Below are positions 9,988 through 18,035 of a DNA stretch of 64,000 nt, piece by piece. Numbering within the stretch: position 1 is the stretch's first letter; every line of letters begins with the position of its first letter. The stretch is from positions 86,001 to 150,000 of the forward strand of contig WBZZ01001368.1 of assembly GCA_019918135.1 (NCBI GenBank), written 5' to 3'. The DNA is from Paulinella micropora. Taxonomy: Eukaryota; Cercozoa; Imbricatea; Euglyphida; Paulinellidae. A model generated the notes under the pieces. That model made no database searches, had not been told where the DNA came from, and saw only the letters and a program-made list of their open reading frames with translations. Position numbers and translations under genes: made by a program.

Positions 9988-10959
9988 TTATAAATCTAAT
10001 ATTACCTTAGCCTTTTTTTCTCGCTTACTCGTCCTTGTATTCTCTGGTTGAATGTCTTCTCTTTTTAGTTGTTCTTTTGTCTTCTTTTCTTTAGTTATTT
10101 CTTTTGTCTGCTCAGTTATTTCTTTTTCGTCATCAACGGGCTTATTAAACTGAGTTTTTAATAATTCTCTAGGACTGACAAGCTCATCCGTATTTAATAC
10201 TATTTTAAAACCACGACGACCCTTTACGGTATAAATAGCTTTTGAAAATGTCTTACCGCCTTTTGAAAAAACATTTCTTTTGTTTTCTTTTCTGACTTTA
10301 TCACCAACATTAAACTCATCAATTAGAGGGTCTCTTGTTATATCCTGTTTATTCTTTGCTCGCCCAGCAAATACATCAACAGGGCGGGCTTGTAAGGTTC
10401 TATGTGGCTTTCTATTATATTCATTAACTAAATCTTGAATGTAACTTACCCAATCAAAATTTCTATTAGTTTCAAATAAAATATTTAGCCACCGCCGAAT
10501 ACTTCTAATTACCCTATCAACTATAGCTAGGGCTTTATGGTCTCCAACTTCTACAACATGATGTTCAATCCCGCTTTGATTAAAAAAATCTCTTGTAGCT
10601 CCTTTGTATTCACTCCCGCTATCAGTTATGATTGCTTTTGGTTTGTATGGAATACTTCTCAAAGCATTGGACACTTCTTTTGAAGTTTTATTTTTTAAAG
10701 GAATAATTATTAAAAATCTTGAATGAGTATCAATCCAAACTAACATCCAAGCATAACATTTATTCCCTTTCTTATTTTTTAATTTACTCATATCTGCTAA
10801 ATCTAAGAAAACCTGATCTAAAGGTTTATCCGCCCATATCGTATTCCAAGTGATAGGCGGTCTTAATTGATAATGAAGTTCAAGTGCTTCTTCTTCTTTT
10901 GTTGCCGTAGGTGCTTCTTCAGCATTAATAATTGTATGTTTATTGTCTAAATCAGACAT
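9988..10959 (-). CDS. Retroviral-type (rve/DDE) integrase of the element
   Basis: Intact frame of 323 codons. It should cut and join the element ends during insertion. The RNase H-like core shows the first acidic motif in FLDLADMSKL (about residues 51-60), the second in ITDSGSEY (Asp 113), and a third in HKALAIVDRVIRSIRRW (about 141-157). The spacing of second to third is 34 residues, as in D,D-35-E enzymes, but the third residue is Asp and not the usual Glu. The C-terminal part (about 225-280, VGDKVRKENK ... SPRELLK) resembles the SH3-like or chromo-like tail of Maverick integrases, followed by a Lys/Glu-rich end. It is placed near the left end, as in many Polintons. Start is the first ATG, which follows an AT-rich leader. 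Confidence 0.92.
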   Translation of the reverse strand: MSDLDNKHTIINAEEAPTATKEEEALELHYQLRPPITWNTIWADKPLDQVFLDLADMSKLKNKKGNKCYAWMLVWIDTHSRFLIIIPLKNKTSKEVSNALRSIPYKPKAIITDSGSEYKGATRDFFNQSGIEHHVVEVGDHKALAIVDRVIRSIRRWLNILFETNRNFDWVSYIQDLVNEYNRKPHRTLQARPVDVFAGRAKNKQDITRDPLIDEFNVGDKVRKENKRNVFSKGGKTFSKAIYTVKGRRGFKIVLNTDELVSPRELLKTQFNKPVDDEKEITEQTKEITKEKKTKEQLKREDIQPENTRTSKREKKAKVILDL

Positions 10960-10974
10960 TTTAATTCAAATATA

Positions 10975-11232
10975 TTAATATTTGATTACAGCTAACGGTT
11001 TATTCTTATATTTTATTCGTTCATTTTTTTCGTAATTAAAACAAAACATTGAACAAAATTCATAAGTATGAAATTCATCAAAACTATCATCTACTGCTGT
11101 CATATGTCTATTACCAAGACATAGGCTCATTCTACACACATAGCAATGAAAATAGTTAGGTAATTTATCGCTATATATAAAAGATTGAATATAAAGACGG
11201 ACATCAAGCGGTAAATCTTTTATATTATCCAT
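10975..11232 (-). CDS. Small Cys-rich protein with F-box-like N-terminus, unrecognised
   Basis: The ATG at 11232 gives 85 residues; a longer frame would need a TTG start. The beginning, DLPLDVRLYIQSFI, looks like the start of an F-box or similar short helical motif. CYVCRMSLC and CSMFC supply two Cys pairs that may bind a metal. It lies 15 bp upstream of the integrase start region and is divergent from the conserved small gene at 11244, with only 11 bp between the two ATGs. Confidence 0.55.
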   Translation of the reverse strand: MDNIKDLPLDVRLYIQSFIYSDKLPNYFHCYVCRMSLCLGNRHMTAVDDSFDEFHTYEFCSMFCFNYEKNERIKYKNKPLAVIKY

Positions 11233-11243
11233 ATTATATATCA

Positions 11244-11501
11244 ATGAGATTTTCAAAGTCCAATGTAAAAAATAAAAAATATAAAGTCATTACTCCAAAA
11301 GGTAAGACAATTCATTTCGGTCACTTAAAATATCAGCACTATAAAGATCGCATAGGGTTATATTCACATTTAGACCATTTGGATAAAGAAAGAAGAAAAA
11401 ACTATAGAGCAAGAGCAAAAGCAATAAGAAACTCAAAAGGAGAATTAACTTATAATAATCCGGAGTATAGTAATTATTATTCTTATCATTTCCTTTGGTA
11501 A
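11244..11501 (+). CDS. Conserved small basic protein (PKGKxIHFG ... HLD ... RRKNY type)
   Basis: 85 residues, intact. The pattern PKGKTIHFG, then YKDR, then HLDHLDKERRKNYRAR, and a C-terminal tyrosine-rich end with LW matches a small protein family that I know from giant viruses and their mobile elements (I believe Pfam DUF5754). Its function is unknown; the basic middle suggests nucleic-acid binding. It is convergent with the next gene, with 2 bp between stops. Confidence 0.7.
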   Translation: MRFSKSNVKNKKYKVITPKGKTIHFGHLKYQHYKDRIGLYSHLDHLDKERRKNYRARAKAIRNSKGELTYNNPEYSNYYSYHFLW

Positions 11502-11503
11502 AT

Positions 11504-12025
11504 TTAAAACTTTAAAAACATCCGCGAGACATCATCACTTTTTTCTTTCTTAGCACCACCAGAAGACTGATTATATACTTTTACACTGACACTGCTTGAC
11601 TTTTTAGCCTTACTTTTTTTTACTGGTTCTTCTTCGCTTTCTTCACTTTCACTTTCTTCACTATCCTCAGGTTCAGGCTCAGGCTTCTTAATCTTCTTCT
11701 TTTCTCTCTTAGTTTCTGCCCTTGCTCTTTTAATTTTCATCTTAGCCATCTTTTCAGCAATGATATCAGTGAAATCAACCTCATCCTCACTCTCACTCTT
11801 CTCCTCTGGGCTATCATTATCTCGTTCATTAATAATATCCCTAGCCAATTTCTTTTCTTCAATTTGTTTTATTCGTTCCTCCATATCTTGGTCTTCTTGC
11901 TTTACAGCATTTCTGTATTGTTCTAAAACATTTTTAGCATGTTCCATCTTTCGTTGTTTCGCTTTTGCTTTTATTCCTTCCACAGCATTACCCCAATTCT
12001 TACGACTTGCTTCGGGAGACTGCAT
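11504..12025 (-). CDS. Highly charged protein, unrecognised
   Basis: From the ATG at 12025 (7 codons inside the longest frame) the product is 173 residues. The first half is Lys/Glu-rich and probably helical. The second half has acidic runs (EDSEESESEESEEEP) and basic runs (KKSKAKKSSS). No domain is recognised. It is transcribed away from the fibre gene, sharing an AT-rich intergenic region of about 85 bp. Confidence 0.6.
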   Translation of the reverse strand: MQSPEASRKNWGNAVEGIKAKAKQRKMEHAKNVLEQYRNAVKQEDQDMEERIKQIEEKKLARDIINERDNDSPEEKSESEDEVDFTDIIAEKMAKMKIKRARAETKREKKKIKKPEPEPEDSEESESEESEEEPVKKSKAKKSSSVSVKVYNQSSGGAKKEKSDDVSRMFLKF

Positions 12026-12110
12026 ATTTTGACAAGTCAAAAACAAAGCAAAGACTATACTAAGATTTTTATATTTTAGTATTTTTAAAATTAAATATTT
12101 ATTTTATATA

Positions 12111-15100
12111 ATGGGTAGTCAATATAAATCATTACTAGGCCTTAATGAATTGGCTGTTGATAGTCTTGACATAGCCAACCTTGACTTGACAAATACCAAC
12201 ATAGTAGGTTTAAATACAGACAGAGTGCCAGAAGATGCCGACCCCGTAAATCTTTATTTTACCAACACCCGATTTGACACACGACTGGCTACCAAAAGCA
12301 CAACGGACTTAAAAGAGGGACTTAATTATTATTGGACGGATAACCGATTTGACACACGACTGGCTTTAAAATCAACGACCGAATTAAAAGAGGGACTTAA
12401 TTATTATTGGACTGATAACCGCTTTGACACACGTCTTGCTTTAAAATCAACAACTGACTTAAAAGAGGGAACCAATCTATATTATACTGATGGAAGGTTT
12501 GACACAAGATTTTCTAATAAATCAATAGATGCTTTAAGTGATGTAGTCATAACAGGCACACCCTCAGACAATCAATTGCTCATTTATAGCACGGGTCAAT
12601 GGAGAAATGTTGCTTCACCTTTTCTTAGATTGGATGGCACCGCGAATATGACGGGCGGATTAAATATGGGAGGATTTGCTATTTCAAATGTCGGTAATGT
12701 TGATGGTATTGATGTTTCTGCCCTTGATACTTCGGTGGTTAAATTAACAGGAGACCAAACCAAAACAGGAAACAAAATATTTACTACTTATTTGGGTATA
12801 AAAGATTCAAATCCATTAAATACAGGTAAGTTATTCTTCAATTACAACAATAATATGGGTTCTATTTATTCGTCGGAGGCAGGTGGAGCAACGGGATATC
12901 CACTAAGCATTGTTGGTTCTGCCATACTTCTTGCTTCTACCACAGGGAGTGGGATAACATTGACAGGCAATGTTTTAAATTTTAGTGGCACAACAGCAAT
13001 CAGCGGACTTCCAGCACCATTCTATGACATCGATGCTTCAACGAAGGCTTACACTGATACTAAACTGGCAAAGGATGGCACGACCGCTATGACGGGCGGT
13101 TTAAATATGGGTGGATTTAACATAACAAATGTGGGTAATGTTGATGGTGTGGATGTTTCTACTCTTGATACTTCTGTGGTTAAACTAACAGGAGACCAAA
13201 CCATAGCAGGAATTAAAACATTTAGCAGTGAAATTAAAGCAAATGCGGGGATAACAACAACAACATTAACAACAAGCGACAATGTGGTAGTAGGAGCAGG
13301 GAAAATTGTTTTTATTGATAGAAGTGGAGTAGCGAACAATAAACTAGTGTTATTGGATGGAGGAACAGGCTCTACAACTGCTTTTAATGGATTTGGTGTT
13401 ATACTAAACACATTGCTTTATAATGTTAATGCCATAAGCGATAACCACATATTTTATTATGGAGGCTCAAATGAATTATTTAGAATTGGGTATGGTGGGA
13501 TTACTGCTTCAAAGTTAATAACCGCAAATGCGGGAGTATCAACATCCACATTAACGGCGAGTGGGGCGATAACAGCAAATGGCGGACTAAATATGGGAAG
13601 CCAGAGTATAACAAATGTAAATCTCGTTGATGGTGTTGATGTTTCTGTTCTTGATACTTCCGTGGTTAAATTAACAGGAGACCAAACCATAGCAGGAAAT
13701 AAAAAATTTACATCAACTATTGAAGTAAGTGGTTCATCCAATCCTACTACTTTTGATGGTATTGGCATAGCCTTTGATACCAAAATAGGAGTGATTGCGG
13801 CACAGAAAACAGCAACAGCGACTTGGTATCCGATACAGATAACTGGCTCATATGTAGAGTTATATTCGGGTGATACTTTGATTATAACCGCAACTGGCAC
13901 TACACTATCTTTGAATAACAACAAAATAACAAATTTAGCAACTCCTACATTATCAACAGACGGAGCGAATAAAAGTTATGTTGATACTAATTCCGTAGGA
14001 CTAACAGGAGACCAAACAATAACAGGAATTAAAACATTCAATGGAACGAGAACAGAGATAAAATATCTAACTCTAACAAACACTGCGGATTTTAATGATG
14101 TGGATATCACTAATGGTGGAAATATTACATATAATGGGGCACGGATATTAAACCAAAACGGAGGAGATATATTCTTTTCTCAGACAACGGGGGATTGGCA
14201 GTCTTTCTTATATACTTTAAATACTGATTCAAGTGGAACCGCCGACCAAAGAGGCTACCTATTCACGAATGTAGCATTTGATGTAAAAGGAGCAGGGCTT
14301 TATATTTCAAAACTTTTGGATAATAAGTCGCTGTCGTCTGATATTGTCCGTTTTAACAATGCGGGCGGTATGAAGTTTTATGGTGCTTTGGATATGAACA
14401 GCAACAACATAACGAGTGGTGGAACAATAACAGGAACAACATTAACGGCAACTGCTGGTATATCAACAACAACGGCAACCGCGAGTGGATTAATAACGGC
14501 AAATGCGGGGATTACATACACGGGAACACTGACATCAGCAACGAATACCAGCGGGGCAAAGATAGGAATTCAGGGGCCAACAGACGGGACAAGTGCGAAA
14601 GGAATATTTCTATGGGATACAACCAATACAAGCTGGGGAATTTATGCGGCATCTGGCGGAGGTGGAAACACTAGAAGTTTGGCAAATGGTTTGGCGGTTT
14701 CTGGAAATGATTTTAGTTCGTATAGTTTTCGGTTTAGGGTTGCTAATGATTCTACAATGGGTTTTGTATGGGAGAATTCAGCAGAGCAGTTGTTAATGTC
14801 GTTGAATGGGGCAAATGGAACTTTATGGACAAAAGGATTAATTACAGCAAGTGCGGGGATTACTATTCCAACAACATCCAGCGGTTTTTTGACACTAAGA
14901 CAATATCAGGGTGCTACTATCAACCCACAAATATTTATGAAATCAGGAGGATATTCAAATTATGCTGTTGTCTGTGCGATTAATGGTTTGCTTCATGCTT
15001 GGACTACTTCGGACTCAACAGGTGTGAATTCTGGTAATTATGTTTATGTTCCTCTTAATGGTAATTGGACATATACATCGGACAGAAGGCTAAAATCTGA

Positions 15101-15464
15101 TATTAAAACATTAGACTGCGGTGATTGTTGTGAGAAACTAATGAAAATAAATTGTTGCTCATATTATTCAAAATCAGACAGCAAAAAAGAACATAAGAAC
15201 CACGGATTTATTGCGGACGAAGTAAAAAAAGTATTTCCAGAATTTGTATCAGAAAGCGGAATAAAAGCGGATGACGGAGACGGCTACCTTGAAGGCATAA
15301 CATATACAGATTTTATTCCAATATTAGTTAGTGCTTTTCAACACATGGCTGAGAAGGTAGTTAATTTGGAAAAACAAAATAAAATTCTTATGGATATACT
15401 ACAAGACCAAGCAAACCAACTAGCAGAAATTAGAGTGGCTACGCTTCCTCCTAATGCCTCCTAG
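12111..15464 (+). CDS. Large fibre protein with C-terminal S74 intramolecular chaperone
   Basis: Intact frame of 1,117 residues. The N-terminal region has about four copies of a repeat with the core TELKEGLNYYWTDNRFDTRL (about residues 55-150). The shaft holds several copies of MTGGLNMGG ... VDGVDVSxLDTSVVKLTGDQT spaced by Gly/Thr/Ser-rich sequence. From about residue 986 the sequence TSDRRLKSDI begins a peptidase S74 domain: the Ser-Asp pair fits the autocleavage site, and GFIADEV, VFPEFV and GITYTDFIPILVSAF follow in the family order, then a coiled coil. In phage tailspikes this domain trimerises the fibre and then releases itself. Here it most likely forms the receptor-binding spike of the particle. 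The ATG follows TATTTTATATA. Confidence 0.87.
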   Translation: MGSQYKSLLGLNELAVDSLDIANLDLTNTNIVGLNTDRVPEDADPVNLYFTNTRFDTRLATKSTTDLKEGLNYYWTDNRFDTRLALKSTTELKEGLNYYWTDNRFDTRLALKSTTDLKEGTNLYYTDGRFDTRFSNKSIDALSDVVITGTPSDNQLLIYSTGQWRNVASPFLRLDGTANMTGGLNMGGFAISNVGNVDGIDVSALDTSVVKLTGDQTKTGNKIFTTYLGIKDSNPLNTGKLFFNYNNNMGSIYSSEAGGATGYPLSIVGSAILLASTTGSGITLTGNVLNFSGTTAISGLPAPFYDIDASTKAYTDTKLAKDGTTAMTGGLNMGGFNITNVGNVDGVDVSTLDTSVVKLTGDQTIAGIKTFSSEIKANAGITTTTLTTSDNVVVGAGKIVFIDRSGVANNKLVLLDGGTGSTTAFNGFGVILNTLLYNVNAISDNHIFYYGGSNELFRIGYGGITASKLITANAGVSTSTLTASGAITANGGLNMGSQSITNVNLVDGVDVSVLDTSVVKLTGDQTIAGNKKFTSTIEVSGSSNPTTFDGIGIAFDTKIGVIAAQKTATATWYPIQITGSYVELYSGDTLIITATGTTLSLNNNKITNLATPTLSTDGANKSYVDTNSVGLTGDQTITGIKTFNGTRTEIKYLTLTNTADFNDVDITNGGNITYNGARILNQNGGDIFFSQTTGDWQSFLYTLNTDSSGTADQRGYLFTNVAFDVKGAGLYISKLLDNKSLSSDIVRFNNAGGMKFYGALDMNSNNITSGGTITGTTLTATAGISTTTATASGLITANAGITYTGTLTSATNTSGAKIGIQGPTDGTSAKGIFLWDTTNTSWGIYAASGGGGNTRSLANGLAVSGNDFSSYSFRFRVANDSTMGFVWENSAEQLLMSLNGANGTLWTKGLITASAGITIPTTSSGFLTLRQYQGATINPQIFMKSGGYSNYAVVCAINGLLHAWTTSDSTGVNSGNYVYVPLNGNWTYTSDRRLKSDIKTLDCGDCCEKLMKINCCSYYSKSDSKKEHKNHGFIADEVKKVFPEFVSESGIKADDGDGYLEGITYTDFIPILVSAFQHMAEKVVNLEKQNKILMDILQDQANQLAEIRVATLPPNAS

Positions 15465-15801
15465 ATTACACCCACCACCTCCACTCATTGATATGGCTGA
15501 TGGCGAACTAACACCAGAATTAAAAAATAGAGTTTTAGATATTTCGTTGAAGAATGAAGAAAAAAAAGTAGAACACGAATTAGAAGATAACTGGCATTGT
15601 TGTTGTATAAAAAACAGACCAACCGATAGCAGAATGATTAAGTATCTTTTTCAAATGATTATAATAATAGCAATCATAGCCATTTGTTTAGCAACACTTG
15701 TTCAACATAACTTACCATGCGAGCAAACTAATGTATATGTTGGTATTCTAACCCTTATGGTCGGAATAGTTTTACCTTCTCCTTCTTCAAGTAAGAAATG
15801 A
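15454..15801 (+). CDS. Small membrane protein with two hydrophobic segments
   Basis: 115 residues from ATG 15454, which overlaps the end of the fibre gene by 11 bp; an internal ATG at 15493 is also possible. The middle has CCC, and then YLFQMIIIIAIIAICLATLV and a second hydrophobic segment, YVGILTLMVGIVLPSPSSS. Small two-segment membrane proteins are common in polinton-like viruses, where an internal membrane or host-membrane role is suspected. The overlap suggests shared expression with the fibre. Confidence 0.6.
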   Translation: MPPRLHPPPPLIDMADGELTPELKNRVLDISLKNEEKKVEHELEDNWHCCCIKNRPTDSRMIKYLFQMIIIIAIIAICLATLVQHNLPCEQTNVYVGILTLMVGIVLPSPSSSKK

Positions 15802-15804
15802 TAT

Positions 15805-15935
15805 TTATCAACTTCACTCTCATTCGCTTCGCTCATTCTCGTTTGTTGATAAACATCGTAAAAAAATAAAACGGAAGACGATGTTTGAGAATAAGCGGGA
15901 GTGCGACAGCACGAAGCGAAATTCTCAAATATCAG
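15805..15935. terminator. Two inverted repeats between convergent genes, possible 3'-end signals
   Basis: TTTATCAAC at 15806 pairs with GTTGATAAA about 35 bp on. GTTTGAGAAT near 15883 pairs with ATTCTCAAAT near 15922. Both lie between the stop of the rightward membrane gene and the stop of the leftward Cys-rich gene, a place where hairpin 3'-end signals would be expected. That role is inference. Confidence 0.35.
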
Positions 15936-15949
15936 AGCATTCATACAAA

Positions 15950-16159
15950 TTACCAAGAAGCATCGCCCGCACAGATTAAAGGAATGGCTTCATCAAAACT
16001 AATACACCAATCACTGAAAGGTTTGTAAATACATTTAAATTTAGTTTCTATTCCTTGCTTTATACAATAAACACAACTCTCATTCTTTTTTTCGCTTACA
16101 CGAGAGTAAAAGTCGCAGGCTGACCGAGCAGAAATATTAATTAATAAAAAGTTTATCAT
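15950..16159 (-). CDS. Small secreted-type Cys-rich protein, unrecognised
   Basis: From the ATG at 16159 the product is 69 residues beginning MINFLLINISARSACDFYS, a short signal-peptide-like start, and it contains seven Cys (CVYCIK, KCIY, WCIS, ICAG). A longer frame reaches an ATG at 16216 that overlaps the start of the divergent gene inside CATG. No family is recognised; the composition suggests disulfides and an extracytoplasmic location. Confidence 0.42.
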   Translation of the reverse strand: MINFLLINISARSACDFYSRVSEKKNESCVYCIKQGIETKFKCIYKPFSDWCISFDEAIPLICAGDASW

Positions 16160-16214
16160 CAGTAATATAATCCATTTATTTTTGACTACTTCAAAAATAA
16201 AAATCCACCCAACC

Positions 16215-16574
16215 ATGACTGACTATAAACATCAGCGGATTATTTTTCTGAGCAATGATTTTGCGGGAAGCAAAACATTTAACAAAAATATTCAGATGTC
16301 ATTTACCCCTACAAAAATGAACGTTAAGTTTATTCACTACTATAACAACCAAACAGAGACAAAAACCAGAATTCTTTATATGGACAGAATTGGAATTATT
16401 GGCTCATTCTCCGACAGCAACACACCAAACGTTTCAAACCTCAGTTATAATTTGGGTGTTGTTGGATGGTCAGACGGACAATATACATTTAAAGTCCTTG
16501 AAACTGACAGCGGAAATATTGACACAGGAAATTTAGCGGGACGAATTGTTATATGTCTAGAGTTTTTAGGATAA
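16215..16574 (+). CDS. Unrecognised 119-residue protein upstream of the packaging ATPase
   Basis: ATG 16215 fits better than the upstream TTG. The product is rich in beta-type sequence (NVKFIHYYNNQTETKTRILY, GRIVICLEF) and might be a small jelly-roll or structural accessory protein, but no family is recognised. It ends 9 bp before the ATPase start, so the two are likely co-expressed. Confidence 0.6.
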   Translation: MTDYKHQRIIFLSNDFAGSKTFNKNIQMSFTPTKMNVKFIHYYNNQTETKTRILYMDRIGIIGSFSDSNTPNVSNLSYNLGVVGWSDGQYTFKVLETDSGNIDTGNLAGRIVICLEFLG

Positions 16575-16583
16575 TATATAACC

Positions 16584-17408
16584 ATGCAAAAAATCAAAAA
16601 TAATGTCAAGGTGAAGCCAGTAAAACAAGAGGGTGATGGAAATAAAAAAGCAAAAGGTTATAAATTATTTAACGAGCCGTATGCTAATATATTTCTGCTA
16701 GCCCGTAAGAAGAGCGGTAAAACGACAGCACTCTTTGAAATACTGAAACGGACAACAGACAGAAAGACCCGTATTGTCATTATTGCTTCAACAATACACA
16801 AGGACTACATTTATAAAGCAATGGTAAAGCACTTTAAGAACAGAGGCAACCCAATGGCGATTTATACCTTTCTCAAATCAGATGGTGTAAATGTCATTGA
16901 TTATGAGTTAGATAAACTGAACAAACCAGATGAAGAGCAGGAAGGCGAAATTAAACAGGATGAAAAGGAAATAGAGAAGCCACAATTTCTTTATATCGGT
17001 AAAGAAGAAAAAAAGAAAGAAGGAGGTGAGAAGAAAGAAAGACCAAGTAAGTATATTTCTCCAGAGGTTGTTTTTGTTTTGGATGATTTAGGAAGTGGAT
17101 TAAGAGACAAGTCTGTAAGTGATTTGTTAAAAAAGAACAGACACTATAAATCAAAAGTAATTATGTCAAGCCAGTATCTGAACGACCTACGACCCGAAGC
17201 AATTAAGCAGTTAGATTATTTATTAATCTTTCCGGGCCAGTCTCAAAACAAAATGGAACTCGTGTATAAACACTTAGACCTATCTTTTGATTTTGATTAC
17301 TTTCTGGAAAAGTATCATGAGGCTACAAAGGAGAGATTTAATTTTCTGTATGTTTCAAGTGTTGATGATGATGAGTTAAGAAAAAACTTTAATTTTCGTT
17401 TGAAGTAA
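16584..17408 (+). CDS. FtsK/HerA-type genome-packaging ATPase
   Basis: Intact frame of 274 residues. It is expected to pump the element's DNA into the capsid. The Walker A motif is at about residues 40-48 (ARKKSGKTT, with Lys-Ser-Gly-Lys-Thr) and the Walker B motif at about 161-168 (EVVFVLDD). SSQYLNDLRPE near residue 200 is the sensor-like segment seen in A32-type ATPases. A Lys/Glu-rich insert (about 115-155) separates the motifs. Length is normal for polinton-like virus ATPases. It begins a rightward series of capsid and packaging genes. Confidence 0.9.
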   Translation: MQKIKNNVKVKPVKQEGDGNKKAKGYKLFNEPYANIFLLARKKSGKTTALFEILKRTTDRKTRIVIIASTIHKDYIYKAMVKHFKNRGNPMAIYTFLKSDGVNVIDYELDKLNKPDEEQEGEIKQDEKEIEKPQFLYIGKEEKKKEGGEKKERPSKYISPEVVFVLDDLGSGLRDKSVSDLLKKNRHYKSKVIMSSQYLNDLRPEAIKQLDYLLIFPGQSQNKMELVYKHLDLSFDFDYFLEKYHEATKERFNFLYVSSVDDDELRKNFNFRLK

Positions 17409-17461
17409 ATAAAAATTTATAAATAATTATTTTTTCTGTATTATATATTCATCTATCTTTT

Positions 17462-17779
17462 ATGGTAGTAAAAACGACTCGTGTTGAAGTCATTCCAACA
17501 ATCGGCAAACGAACTATTAACTCAAGCACAAATATGGCTGGAGGTAAAAAGAAGACTGGACGGAAGAAGGGCAAGGGGCAGGCTGGAGGTAAAATTAACT
17601 GGGCGAAAGTAGAAAGAACTGCTGGAAATATTGAAAGATGGTTGAGAAAGAACAAAGCGATATCAAGAGGAGCAACATTTTTAAGCGATGTAGGGGTTCC
17701 TTATGCTGATCGTGTAGCAAAGGCGGCAGCCAAACAAGGATATGGTAGGCAGAGCGGACGGGGGGCACTTAAGTTTTGA
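17462..17779 (+). CDS. Small basic, probably DNA-binding or core protein
   Basis: 105 residues from ATG 17462, or 81 from an internal ATG at 17534. It has GKKKTGRKKGKGQAGGK, then a helical KNKAISRGATFLS segment, and ends with GYGRQSGRGALKF. Small basic Gly/Lys proteins with a GYG ending sit at this place in many polinton-like viruses and resemble adenovirus core peptides. Role by analogy only. Confidence 0.6.
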   Translation: MVVKTTRVEVIPTIGKRTINSSTNMAGGKKKTGRKKGKGQAGGKINWAKVERTAGNIERWLRKNKAISRGATFLSDVGVPYADRVAKAAAKQGYGRQSGRGALKF

Positions 17780-17897
17780 AAAAAGTAAAACAAAAATATA
17801 TATAACACAGAAATATTTTTTTATTAATATAATATCTTTGTTTTCAATATTGAATTGTTGTTTTCGGCAAGCAAAAAACAACGGTTAAACAAAAACA

Positions 17898-18035
17898 ATG
17901 GTTGCTAAGACTAAGAAGGTCAAAAAGACCAAGGTAAGACCACCGAGGGTTTATAGGAATAAGAGTGGGAGGCCATATATTATCCAGAAGGGAAAAAATA
18001 TTATCTTAATTTCGGTAATAAAACGAATGATATGA
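17898..18035 (+). CDS. Very small basic protein, possible core peptide
   Basis: 45 residues, beginning MVAKTKKVKKTKVRPPRVY and containing GRPYIIQKGKN. The stop overlaps the ATG of the next gene (ATGATATGAGC arrangement), which suggests translational coupling. The GRPYI-x2-KGK pattern is like small basic proteins of adeno-like and polinton-like particles. Length and context are the main support. Confidence 0.5.
   Translation: MVAKTKKVKKTKVRPPRVYRNKSGRPYIIQKGKNIILISVIKRMI

Noticed and set aside
12000..15500. Minus-strand frames of 120-155 codons under the fibre gene
   Set aside because: They are shadows of the repeated fibre coding sequence on the other strand.
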